Shown here in pieces: positions 55,916-63,833 of a stretch of DNA of 64,000 nucleotides; position 1 is the stretch's first letter; each line of letters opens with the position of its first letter. The stretch lies in assembly GCF_900141825.1 (NCBI RefSeq), contig NZ_FQYQ01000001.1, positions 124,001 through 188,000 of the forward strand, read 5' to 3'. Both the position numbers and the translations under genes were made by a program. The notes under the pieces were generated by a model. It was given only the letters and a program-made list of their open reading frames with translations, was not told where the DNA came from and did not search any database. Source of the DNA: Pseudobutyrivibrio xylanivorans DSM 14809 (lineage in GTDB: Bacteria > Bacillota > Clostridia > Lachnospirales > Lachnospiraceae).

Positions 55916-56437
55916 ATGTTAGAAATATTAAAAGCGAGGTTTCAGGATAATAAGAATCTTCATATGGAACTGAGTTGGCTTGACGTGGAGAAACGTTTGC
56001 TTGAGCATCCGGGTTCCATAGATGTTTTGAGAAGGATGGAGGAGAGCGGCGGAGAACCGGATACCATCGGCTATGACGAAAAGACGGGAAAGCTAATTTT
56101 CTGCGACTGCGCAAAGGAGTCCCCTTCTGGGCGCAGAAGCCTGTGCTATGACGAAAAGGCATTACAGGGGCGTGCTAAAAACCCGCCGTCAGGCAGCGCC
56201 GAATGGAAAGCAAAAGAAATCGGCGTTTTGATCATGACGGAAGAACTCTATCGCCGATTGCAAAGTCTCGGGGAATTTGATTTGAAAACGTCAAGTTGGA
56301 TTACTACGCCTGATGATATTCGCGACAAGGGCGGTGCATTGTTCTGCGAACGACGTTACGGAACGGTTTTCACATTCCATAACGGGGCGGATTCGTACTA
56401 TTCCGTGCGCGGGTTCAGAGGTTATACGCTTATATAA
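55916..56437 (+). CDS. DUF4256 family protein
   Basis: The 173 residues match DUF4256 throughout: LKARFQDNKNLHMELSWLDVEKRL, SGGEPDTIGYDEKTGKLIFCDCAKESP, GRRSLCYDEKAL, GALFCERRYGTVFTFHNGADSYY. No function is known for the family. Base composition is visibly more GC-rich than the genes on either side (CGG, GGC and CCG codons are frequent), so it came from a different donor. GGAGGGG lies before ATG 55916. Its TAA opens junction motif copy 7. Confidence 0.9.
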   Translation: MLEILKARFQDNKNLHMELSWLDVEKRLLEHPGSIDVLRRMEESGGEPDTIGYDEKTGKLIFCDCAKESPSGRRSLCYDEKALQGRAKNPPSGSAEWKAKEIGVLIMTEELYRRLQSLGEFDLKTSSWITTPDDIRDKGGALFCERRYGTVFTFHNGADSYYSVRGFRGYTLI

Positions 56438-56462
56438 ATTTCAGTTTGTGGGGGGAATTTAG

Positions 56463-56852
56463 ATGGAGAAGATAATAGCTGCATGTGGAAATGATTGTGC
56501 TGCGTGCCCAAGGTATGTGGCGCATCCATATGAAAAGTCAAATGAAGAACTACGACATACGGCAGAGCTGTGGATGAAGATTGGATATCGGGATCATCTT
56601 GTGACAAATGAAGAGATATCGTGTACAGGATGTAAGCCTGAAAACTGGTGCAGATATCATGTGGTGAAATGTTGCGAAGATAAGGGAATCAAAACATGTG
56701 CAGATTGTCAGGAATACCCATGTGATAACATGAAAGAATGTTTTCAGGTCACTAAATCTTTTGAGCCTAAGTGTAGAGAAGTCTGTACTGAGGAAGAATA
56801 TATGCAGTTGAAGATGGCTTTCTTTGAGAAGGAAGATAATCTAAGAAAATAG
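56463..56852 (+). CDS. DUF3795 cysteine-rich protein
   Basis: This 129-residue protein has paired cysteines throughout (ACGNDCAACPRY, CTGCKPENWCRYHVVKCC, CADCQEYPCDNM), the DUF3795 pattern, likely to bind zinc or an iron-sulfur cluster. Function unknown. GGGGGGAA lies before ATG 56463. It is followed by about 65 bases holding the apparent tail of another frame, then a partial junction motif. Confidence 0.88.
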   Translation: MEKIIAACGNDCAACPRYVAHPYEKSNEELRHTAELWMKIGYRDHLVTNEEISCTGCKPENWCRYHVVKCCEDKGIKTCADCQEYPCDNMKECFQVTKSFEPKCREVCTEEEYMQLKMAFFEKEDNLRK

Positions 56853-56932
56853 GAGATAGATGATATTGAGGAAGTCACAATGCTTAAGTATGAGTTGATG
56901 AAGTATTATATTGTAGGCTAATCGATGGGGGG
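56853..56932 (+). other. Remnant sequence with partial junction motif
   Basis: A short frame (MLKYELMKYYIVG) ends in TAA at the partial motif CTAATCGATGGGGGG (56918-56932). It resembles the 3' end of a lost cassette gene. Nothing else is recognisable. Confidence 0.35.
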
Positions 56933-56941
56933 AATATAAAA

Positions 56942-57739
56942 ATGCAGAAAAATGGATGTGTGAAGGTTGGTAATACAGACATGTATTATGTGGCTTTCGG
57001 AGAAGGGAAAAAGAATCTTGTAGTTTTGCCAGGATTGTCGGATGGTTTGTGGACGGTAAAGGGAAAGGCCATGCTTTTAGCCGGTTCCTACAAAAGGTTC
57101 TTCAAGGATTACACTGTTTTCATGTTCAGCAGGAAGAATGATATTCCTGAGGAATATTCCATAGAAGACATGGCGGATGATCAGGCAATAGTAATGAGGA
57201 ATCTTGGGATAGATAGGGCAATTGTCATGGGCGTATCCCAGGGAGGTATGATATCTCAATATCTGGCAGCAAAGCATCCTGAGCTAGTTGAAAAATTGAT
57301 TCTCGTGGTCACTGCACCATATGCCAACGAAACAATAAAAAGCGTCGTTACAAAATGGATAGAAATGACCAAGAGTTCAACGCATACAGAGTTAATGCTA
57401 GATACTGCGGAGAAAGTTTATACGAAGGAATTCAACGAAAAGAACAAGAAGTATCTACCACTTCTGGCCAGATTTACAAAGCCTAAGAATTACGACAGGT
57501 TTTGCAAAAACGCATATGCGATATTAAACTTCGACGCACGACCAGTTTTATCAAAAATAAAATGCAGTACATATATTATGTCTGGCGACAGTGACAATAC
57601 CGTTGGAAATGATGCTCCTTATGAGTTAAAGGCTGCAATTGAGCACAGTGAAATGCTTATCTTCGAAGGCTTGGGCCATGGATTGTTTGAAGAGGATAAG
57701 GATTTTTACAATAAAGTATTTGAGTTTTGTGAAAGATAA
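56942..57739 (+). CDS. Alpha/beta hydrolase
   Basis: This 265-residue hydrolase has the oxyanion region VVLPGLSDGLW, nucleophile elbow GVSQGGMI (Ser near 102), Asp in MSGDSDNTVG near 222 and His in GLGHGLFEED near 249. Similar proteins include peroxidase-like and esterase-like members; the substrate cannot be told. GGGGGGAA precedes ATG 56942. The stop runs into junction motif copy 9. Confidence 0.87.
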   Translation: MQKNGCVKVGNTDMYYVAFGEGKKNLVVLPGLSDGLWTVKGKAMLLAGSYKRFFKDYTVFMFSRKNDIPEEYSIEDMADDQAIVMRNLGIDRAIVMGVSQGGMISQYLAAKHPELVEKLILVVTAPYANETIKSVVTKWIEMTKSSTHTELMLDTAEKVYTKEFNEKNKKYLPLLARFTKPKNYDRFCKNAYAILNFDARPVLSKIKCSTYIMSGDSDNTVGNDAPYELKAAIEHSEMLIFEGLGHGLFEEDKDFYNKVFEFCER

Positions 57740-57813
57740 ATCGGCAGTTTGTCGAGCTGAATAATAGGGATGATATCCGGCATGGATGGGTATAGAAAGA
57801 AGAGGGTAAAGAT

Positions 57814-58263
57814 ATGAGCCTACAATTTGTAAAAGCAAGCACTTCTGATGCTTTGACACTTAATGGAATATCTAAAAGAGCCTTTGATAGCGATGTTCAG
57901 GTTGGAGCACCTTCAGTTGGTGGGCCACCTGGATATATGTCTGTTTCTTATCACACAAAGATGGCCAGAACAAATCACTTGTATAAGCTCACGGACAATG
58001 GACTAATTGTTGGCGGTGCGATTCTATTTTTGGAAAAAGACAAGTTGAACATTGGAAGGATCTTTGTAAGCCCAGAGCATTATCGCAAAGGCTATGGAGT
58101 CTACATGATGCAGGAAATTGAGACAATGTTTTCAAATGTAAAGGAATTTGTATTAGATACGCCCATTTGGAATGTCAGAACAAACGCCTTTTATACCAAG
58201 CTGGGATATGTGGAAGTGAGTCGGGATAATGAATTCATTTATTATATTAAGGAATGTGAGTGA
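57814..58263 (+). CDS. GNAT family N-acetyltransferase
   Basis: This 149-residue acetyltransferase has motif A RIFVSPEHYRKGYGVYMMQEIE (about 84-105) and motif B VLDTPIWNVRTNAFYTKLGY (about 112-131). The substrate is unknown. It is unrelated in detail to the GNAT at 51662. The intergenic gap behind it holds junction motif copy 10 at 58311. Confidence 0.87.
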   Translation: MSLQFVKASTSDALTLNGISKRAFDSDVQVGAPSVGGPPGYMSVSYHTKMARTNHLYKLTDNGLIVGGAILFLEKDKLNIGRIFVSPEHYRKGYGVYMMQEIETMFSNVKEFVLDTPIWNVRTNAFYTKLGYVEVSRDNEFIYYIKECE

Positions 58264-58343
58264 TGAAAGAGGAATTATCATTTGATAAAAATCGAATTAT
58301 TATCAGAGACAAATTGGAATTTGTTGGGCAAAGGAGAATAAAT

Positions 58344-58721
58344 ATGTGGTTTTATATTATGATGTTTATCTGTAACTTATTAATTCCGATTGTCATGCTG
58401 ATATGTGGATTCTTTATGTCCAAATATCCGCCAAAAGAGATTAATGGAATTATTGGATACAGAACAACTATGTCCAGAAAAAATATGGATACATGGAAGT
58501 TTGCACATGATTATTGCGGTAAGTTGTGGCTTAAACTCGGATTGCTATTATTAATTCCGACAATTATTATTCAGATACCTTTTTCACATTCGAGTGAAAA
58601 TGCAATTGGATATATGACACTTATTGTTGAAGGAATACAGCTTGTGGCTATATTGGGTTCAATTGTGTTTGTGGAAAGAGCTCTTAAGAAAACTTTTGAT
58701 GAACATGGTGTCAGAAGATAA
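58344..58721 (+). CDS. SdpI family membrane protein
   Basis: The protein has 125 residues from ATG 58344, which AAGGAG at 58331-58336 supports; an in-frame extension to 58260 would read through the junction motif. It has three to four membrane helices and the motif IIGYRTTMSRKNMDTWKFAHDYCGK, typical of SdpI/YhfL-like proteins. B. subtilis SdpI gives immunity to the SdpC toxin, but most relatives are of unknown function. The last junction motif follows at 58720. Confidence 0.82.
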   Translation: MWFYIMMFICNLLIPIVMLICGFFMSKYPPKEINGIIGYRTTMSRKNMDTWKFAHDYCGKLWLKLGLLLLIPTIIIQIPFSHSSENAIGYMTLIVEGIQLVAILGSIVFVERALKKTFDEHGVRR

Positions 58722-58767
58722 CTTCAAATTTGTAGACCTCTTTCTAATTGAATACTGAACCTTACAT

Positions 58768-58797
58768 AGCAGTTATCGCAAGATAGCTGCTTTTTTT
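58768..58797 (+). terminator. Terminator ending the cassette-like array
   Basis: AGCAGTTATC-GCAA-GATAGCTGCT, then T6. The region from 58720 to here aligns with 54699-54770, including the TTACATAG words. Confidence 0.9.
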
Positions 58798-58819
58798 GTG
58801 AAGAGTTTTGTAGGGACAG

Positions 58820-59075
58820 GCAGTACTAGAGAAGAAAATGCTTGCCGCACTGCCTGAGAGAAGAGAGATGAGCAGTGCTAGGAAGAAAAATGAATGCAGC
58901 ACTGCCTGAGAGAAGAGAAATGGGCAGTGCTAGAACAAAAAATGAATGCAGCACTGCCTGAGAGAAGAGAGATGGGCAGTGCTAGAAGCAAAAATGAATG
59001 TAGCACTGCCCCAAAGAAGAGAAGCGGGCAGTGCAAAAGAAAAAAATGCCGCCAGCACTGCCCGAAACAAAAAAA
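58820..59075. repeat. Tandem array of five hairpin units
   Basis: Five units of 51-52 bases start at 58821, 58872, 58924, 58976 and 59028. Each holds GGCAGTGCT and AGCACTGCC about 15-17 bases apart, forming a 9-bp stem with an A-rich loop, and a purine-rich linker (GAGAGAAGAGA). Units 2 and 3 are nearly identical; units 1 and 5 are diverged at the edges. The unit length is not a multiple of three and the open frames across it are incidental. The gap from 58722 to 59192 holds this array and the terminator, no gene. Confidence 0.85.
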
Positions 59076-59192
59076 CACCCAGGGTAGAGAAATAAATAGA
59101 AATGTGGTAATATACAGAAGGCTATGACCAAAAGTGTCATAAATATTGAAAACACAGTAAAATCAATACTTTTAGAAGGAGATATATAGAAA

Positions 59193-60293
59193 ATGAAACT
59201 CGGAATCGTCGGACTTCCAAACGTTGGTAAGTCAACACTTTTTAATTCACTTACAAAGGCAGGAGCACTTGCTGCAAACTACCCATTTGCTACAATCGAC
59301 CCTAACGTAGGTGTCGTTTCAGTACCAGATAAGCGTCTAGATGTACTTACAAAGATGTACAATTCAAAGAAGACTGTTCCTGCAACAATTGAATTCGTTG
59401 ATATTGCAGGTCTTGTAAAGGGTGCTTCAAAGGGTGAGGGACTTGGAAACCAGTTCCTTGCAAACATCCGTGAGGTAGATGCAATCGTTCACGTTGTACG
59501 TTGCTTCGAGGATGCTAATGTAGTTCACGTTGATGGAAGCATCGACTCACTTAGAGATATTGAGACTATCAACCTTGAGCTTCTTTTTGCAGACATGGAA
59601 GTTATGGAGCGTCGCTACTCTAAGACAGAGAGAAGTGCTCGTATGGATAAGACACTTCAGAAGGAAGCTGCTATGCAGAAGCGTCTTCTTGATCATATGG
59701 AAGCTGGCAACATGGCTAAGACTTTCGAGCTTAACGATGAGGATGAGGAGAACTACTTCAAGGAGTACAATCTTCTTACAGCAAAGCCAGTTATCTACGC
59801 TGCAAACGTAGAGGACGAGGATCTTGCAGATGACGGCGCTAACAATAAGAACGTACAGGCAGTTCGCGAGTACGCTGCAAAGGAAGGCTCAGAGGTATTT
59901 GTTATCTCAGCTCAGATTGAGCAGGAGATTTCAGAGCTTGAGTCAGAGGAAGAGAAGCAGGAGTTCTTAGAGGCTATGGGGCTTTCAGAGTCAGGTCTTG
60001 ATAAGCTTATCACTGCATCTTATAGATTGCTTGGTCTTATCTCTTATCTTACATCAGGAGAGGATGAGACACGTGCATGGACAATCAAGAAGGGTACAAA
60101 GGCTCCACAGGCTGCTGGTAAGATTCACACAGACTTCGAGCGTGGATTTATCAAGGCTGAGGTTATCAGCTATGACGACCTTATGGCAAACGGCTCTATG
60201 ACAGCTGCCAAGGAAAAAGGTCTTGTTCGTATGGAAGGCAAGGAATACGTTGTTGCTGATGGTGATATTATCAACTTCAGATTTAACGTATAA
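59193..60293 (+). CDS. ychF: Redox-regulated ATPase YchF
   Basis: This 366-residue Obg-like ATPase binds ribosomes and is involved in stress responses. G1 GLPNVGKSTLFN (7-18), G3 VDIAGLVKGASKGEGLGN, a coiled-coil insertion (about 130-200) and the C-terminal TGS domain (about 280-366, GEDETRAWTI and HTDFERGFIKAEVI) are clear. It prefers ATP because the G4 motif is altered (AANVED). AAGGAG precedes ATG 59193. Confidence 0.97.
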   Translation: MKLGIVGLPNVGKSTLFNSLTKAGALAANYPFATIDPNVGVVSVPDKRLDVLTKMYNSKKTVPATIEFVDIAGLVKGASKGEGLGNQFLANIREVDAIVHVVRCFEDANVVHVDGSIDSLRDIETINLELLFADMEVMERRYSKTERSARMDKTLQKEAAMQKRLLDHMEAGNMAKTFELNDEDEENYFKEYNLLTAKPVIYAANVEDEDLADDGANNKNVQAVREYAAKEGSEVFVISAQIEQEISELESEEEKQEFLEAMGLSESGLDKLITASYRLLGLISYLTSGEDETRAWTIKKGTKAPQAAGKIHTDFERGFIKAEVISYDDLMANGSMTAAKEKGLVRMEGKEYVVADGDIINFRFNV

Positions 60294-60384
60294 TCCCTGT
60301 CGTTTCACACTTTTTTGAATATTATGTATTATTATAAGGACTATAAATAGACCATATTTTTATATTCCTTTAAAGGAGGTACAT

Positions 60385-60621
60385 ATGAAACTTACAAATA
60401 TCAAAGACACAGAAGCATTTTTTAAGGTTATTGACAGCTGCACTGGAACAGTAGAACTTGTTACAGGCGAGGGCGATAGATTAAATCTTAAGTCAAAGCT
60501 TTCACAGTTTGTTTCACTTGCAAATATTTTCAAGGCAGAGGAGAGCATCCCGGAGCTTGAAATTATTGCATATGAACCAGATGATGCTAAGAAATTACTT
60601 GAATTTATGATTAATCAGTAA
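60385..60621 (+). CDS. Small conserved protein of unknown function
   Basis: This 78-residue soluble protein of mixed alpha/beta composition is compact enough to be a single domain (FFKVIDSCTGTVELVTGEGDRLNLKSKLSQF). It has a strong AAAGGAGG ribosome site before ATG 60385. Its size and central region recall HPr-like folds, but no catalytic His or Ser is seen where HPr has it. A terminator follows at 60641. Function unknown. Confidence 0.75.
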   Translation: MKLTNIKDTEAFFKVIDSCTGTVELVTGEGDRLNLKSKLSQFVSLANIFKAEESIPELEIIAYEPDDAKKLLEFMINQ

Positions 60622-60640
60622 TATAAATAAAAAAAGATGA

Positions 60641-60671
60641 GGGGGTCACGTATAGAAGTGCCCCCTTCTTT
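60641..60671 (+). terminator. Terminator after small conserved gene
   Basis: GGGGGTCAC pairs with GTGCCCCC with one bulge, then TTCTTTC. Confidence 0.75.
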
Positions 60672-60706
60672 CATGCAAATTTATATCCAACTAAGGAGCG
60701 ACCAAA

Positions 60707-61645
60707 ATGTTAGAGAATCTTATTTTTTGTTTGAATGCAACTGTACCAATTTTTCTTCTTATGGTATTAGGAGGTGTGTTCAGAGCTACCGGAATATTCA
60801 ATGAAAGTCTCACAAAAGGACTCAATAATTTTGTTTTCAAGATAGCTCTTCCGGTTCTTGTCTATAAAGAACTGGCTACATCAGATGTAGAAGAGCTGTG
60901 GGATACTGGTTTTATTATATTTTGCTTTATAGCTACATTAATCTCTATCCTTATTGGTTGGGCATTTTCATTTTTAGCCCACGACAAGCGCACCAGAACG
61001 GAGTTTATTCAGGGAACCTACAGAAGTAGTGCAGCCCTTTTAGGTGTAGGTATCGCAGTTAATCTATACGGTACAGCAGGTATGACTCCACTTATGATTA
61101 TTGGAGCTGTTCCGCTTTACAATGTGGCTGCTGTAATCATTCTTACCCTGGGTTCAAGCGATGGAAAGCTTACCCCAGCACTTTTAAAGAAGACAGCCAT
61201 TGGAGTTTTAAAGAATCCTATTATTATAGGTATTACACTTGGAATAATTCGTTCCTTCATCCCAGTGTCTATCCTACTTCCAAAGACACTTGATTCAGTT
61301 AGTGCGTTGGCTACCCCTCTTGGACTTATGGCTCTTGGTGCCAGCTTCCAGATGGGTGAGGCTATCAAAAAATACAAGCCAACAGTTGTGGCTACATTCT
61401 TTAAACTGATTGGTTTTTGTGCCATTTGGCTGCCCGTCGCAATTGCTTTAGGCTATAGTCATGACAAGCTTGTAGCAGTTCTTATTATGACTGGAAGTCC
61501 AACTACAGTTTCATCATTTGTCATGGCAAAAAGTATGGGGTATAATGGAAACGTTTCAGCAGGTATTGTTATGCTAACCACCATATTGTCAGCCTTTACG
61601 CTTACGATATGGCTTTATATTTTAAGGTCCATGGGACTTATTTAA
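60707..61645 (+). CDS. AEC family transporter
   Basis: This 312-residue protein has about ten helices in two halves, matching the auxin-efflux-carrier family: LGGVFRATGIFNESLTKGLNNFVFKIALPVL near the N-terminus, and AEC-style GSPTTVSSFVMAKSMG near 265 in the second half. Bacterial members export or import organic acids such as malate or malonate; the substrate is unknown. AAGGAG precedes ATG 60707. pepT follows 16 bases later, so they probably share a transcript. Confidence 0.87.
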   Translation: MLENLIFCLNATVPIFLLMVLGGVFRATGIFNESLTKGLNNFVFKIALPVLVYKELATSDVEELWDTGFIIFCFIATLISILIGWAFSFLAHDKRTRTEFIQGTYRSSAALLGVGIAVNLYGTAGMTPLMIIGAVPLYNVAAVIILTLGSSDGKLTPALLKKTAIGVLKNPIIIGITLGIIRSFIPVSILLPKTLDSVSALATPLGLMALGASFQMGEAIKKYKPTVVATFFKLIGFCAIWLPVAIALGYSHDKLVAVLIMTGSPTTVSSFVMAKSMGYNGNVSAGIVMLTTILSAFTLTIWLYILRSMGLI

Positions 61646-61661
61646 AGGAGAATTTATTTTT

Positions 61662-62882
61662 ATGAGAGCATACGAGAGATTATTAAATTACGTAAAAATA
61701 TACACTACAAGTGACGAAGATAGCACTACTGTGCCTTCTACAGCTCGTCAGTTTGATTTGGCTAAGCTTTTGGTTGAAGAGCTTAAGGGTTTAGGCGTTG
61801 CTGATGCTCATGTTGATGATAAGTGCTATGTTTACGGCACTATCCCTGCTACAGCAGGTTGTGAGGATAAGAAGGCTGTCGGCTTTATCGCACACATGGA
61901 CACAGCACCTGATTTCACAGGTGAAAATGTAAATCCAGTTGTTGAAGAGAATTACAACGGCGAGGATGTTGTTCTTGGCACATCAGGCCGCGTTATCAAG
62001 GTTTCTGATTTTCCACATCTTAAGACATTAAAGGGTCGTACCCTTATTCATACAGATGGCACCACACTTCTTGGTGCAGATGATAAATCTGGTATCGCAG
62101 AGATTATGACTTTTGTTGAAGAAATTATGGGAAGCAATGAGTCTCATGGCAAGATTTGCATTGCTTTCACTCCAGATGAGGAGATTGGCGCAGGCGCAGA
62201 TCATTTTGATGTAGAGGGCTTCGGAGCTGACTTCGCATATACGGTAGACGGTGGCGAAGAAAACGCAGTTGAGTATGAGAACTTTAATGCAGCAGGTGCT
62301 GAGGTTAAGTTCAACGGCGTAAACATCCACCCAGGTGATGCAAAGGATATCATGGTTAATGCAGCACTTGTGGCTATGGAGTTCAATGCACTTCTTCCTC
62401 CTACAGAGGTACCATCAATGACTGAGGGATATCAGGGATTCTTCCATCTTACAGATATGTCAGGTGATGTAGCAGAGGCTAATCTTTCTTATATCATCCG
62501 TGACCATGATGCTGATAAGTTTGCTTACAAGAAGAAGATTATGGAGCATGCAGCTAATATCATTAATCAGAAGTATGGTGAGGGCACATGTGAGCTCACT
62601 ATCAAGGATCAGTATCAGAACATGCTTGAGATGATCAAGCCACACATGTTCTTAATTGATTATGCATTTGATGCTTTAAAGGATGCTGGAGAGAATCCTA
62701 AGGCTGTAGCTATCCGCGGCGGCACAGACGGTGCACGTCTTTCATTTATGGGATTACCTTGTCCAAACCTTGGAACAGGTGGATACAACTTCCACGGCCC
62801 AATGGAGCATATTACAGCGGAGGGCATGGATACAGTTGTTCGCGTACTTCACGGCATCGTAAAGCGATTTGCGGAAAATTAA
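61662..62882 (+). CDS. pepT: Peptidase T (tripeptide aminopeptidase)
   Basis: This 406-residue M20B metallopeptidase removes the N-terminal residue from tripeptides. Zinc ligands and catalytic residues lie in IAHMDTAPD (His near 77, Asp near 79), LLGADDKSG (Asp near 140), TPDEEIGAGAD (Glu pair near 175), the Asp in YTVDGG near 196 and the C-terminal His in NFHGPMEH near 378. AAAGGAG precedes ATG 61662. Confidence 0.96.
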   Translation: MRAYERLLNYVKIYTTSDEDSTTVPSTARQFDLAKLLVEELKGLGVADAHVDDKCYVYGTIPATAGCEDKKAVGFIAHMDTAPDFTGENVNPVVEENYNGEDVVLGTSGRVIKVSDFPHLKTLKGRTLIHTDGTTLLGADDKSGIAEIMTFVEEIMGSNESHGKICIAFTPDEEIGAGADHFDVEGFGADFAYTVDGGEENAVEYENFNAAGAEVKFNGVNIHPGDAKDIMVNAALVAMEFNALLPPTEVPSMTEGYQGFFHLTDMSGDVAEANLSYIIRDHDADKFAYKKKIMEHAANIINQKYGEGTCELTIKDQYQNMLEMIKPHMFLIDYAFDALKDAGENPKAVAIRGGTDGARLSFMGLPCPNLGTGGYNFHGPMEHITAEGMDTVVRVLHGIVKRFAEN

Positions 62883-62948
62883 AAAGCGTTTAGATGAGTC
62901 ACATAGGAATAGATAATAAGTGGCGGAGTAAATACTTAGGGGGAATAT

Positions 62949-63815
62949 ATGTCATCAGAAAAAAGAAAAGAGCTTTTAATTGATGTTTTAATGGATGCCT
63001 TGTCAGGCCTGTGCATAGGTATTGCACTGTATAATTTTGCGGCAGATGCAAAATTCCCATTGACAGGACTCACAGGTATCGCTATGATTTTCTATCAGTA
63101 CTGGGGATGGAAAATCGGTATTGCCACCATCATCATGAACATTCCACTTATCGTGTGGGCTTATAAGGTTTTGGGAAAGAAATTTTTGCTGAAATCCTTT
63201 AAGACTATGGCCATCGGTACAGTTATGATGGATTTTGTGTCACCACTGGTGCCAAAGGTTGATATAGGCAATCTGTTTTTGAACGCCGTAGTAGTTGGTG
63301 TGTTTACAGGTCTTGGTTATGCGCTTGTTTATATGCGCAATTCATCTACTGGTGGAGCTGACTTCATCATGATGATTATTAAGGCAAAGCATCCTCATAT
63401 GTCCCTTGGAAGAATCTTCTTCATCGTGGACACTGTAATTATTGTTATCGATACCATTGCATATGCTCATTCATTTGAGGCACTTTGCTATGGTTTTGTA
63501 ATAAGCTATATTGGCTCTCTTGTAGTTGATAAGGTAATGATTTCTGCCGATGCAGGTATGATGTGTATGATTGTTACCAACAAGGCTGAGGCCATCGCAG
63601 ACGCTATCGATAAAGCTGTGGAGCGTGGCACCACAATTTTTACCGCAAAGGGCGGTTATAAGGGAGATGAGAGACAGGTGCTTATGTGTGCCTGCTCAGA
63701 CAAGCAGATGTATCAGGTCAATCGCGTTGCAAAGAAGATTGATGTGGATGCATTTATTGTCATCATGGAATCTAAGGCCGTTTACGGCGAGGGGTTCAAG
63801 CGTTTTAAGGGTTAA
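62949..63815 (+). CDS. YitT family membrane protein
   Basis: This 288-residue protein has five or six membrane helices (about 15-200), including the family's NSSTGGADFIMMIIK, and a C-terminal soluble DUF2179 domain (about 215-288: MCMIVTNKAEAIADAID and ERQVLMCACSDKQM). Such proteins are widespread in Firmicutes and of uncertain transport function. GGGGGAA precedes ATG 62949. Confidence 0.88.
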   Translation: MSSEKRKELLIDVLMDALSGLCIGIALYNFAADAKFPLTGLTGIAMIFYQYWGWKIGIATIIMNIPLIVWAYKVLGKKFLLKSFKTMAIGTVMMDFVSPLVPKVDIGNLFLNAVVVGVFTGLGYALVYMRNSSTGGADFIMMIIKAKHPHMSLGRIFFIVDTVIIVIDTIAYAHSFEALCYGFVISYIGSLVVDKVMISADAGMMCMIVTNKAEAIADAIDKAVERGTTIFTAKGGYKGDERQVLMCACSDKQMYQVNRVAKKIDVDAFIVIMESKAVYGEGFKRFKG

Positions 63816-63833
63816 AAGTAATAAGGAGTATTT

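Larger units (their letters stand above)
52455..58738 (+). repeat. Recurring gene-end junction motif (11 copies)
   Basis: An 18-19-base motif, roughly AA(A/C)T(C/T)(C/G)-N-(A/G)-N-TTTGT-N-G, follows most genes. Copies start at 52455, 53399, 53959, 54307, 54699, 55849, 56436, 56919 (partial), 57738, 58311 and 58720. Two subtypes occur: AAATC-N-TTTGT and AACTTCAAATTTGT. Many copies are imperfect dyads, such as AAATC-GA-GATTT at 52455. In seven copies the stop codon TAA of the preceding frame lies in the motif or overlaps its first bases. The copies at 54699 and 58720 continue into a shared longer sequence (CTAATTGAAT, GAAC-TTACATAG) and a terminator. Confidence 0.75.

Noticed and set aside
51474-58797. 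Classical integron with attC sites
   Set aside because: Gaps of 24-35 bases cannot hold a standard attC, the RYYYAAC/GTTRRRY core pairs were not found, and no integrase gene is present. Kept as cassette-like only.
58820-59075. CRISPR array or repeat protein gene
   Set aside because: The whole 52-bp unit including the loop is conserved, so there are no unique spacers. The unit is not a multiple of three, so open frames on either strand (58878-59078 minus, 58894-59127 plus) are incidental.
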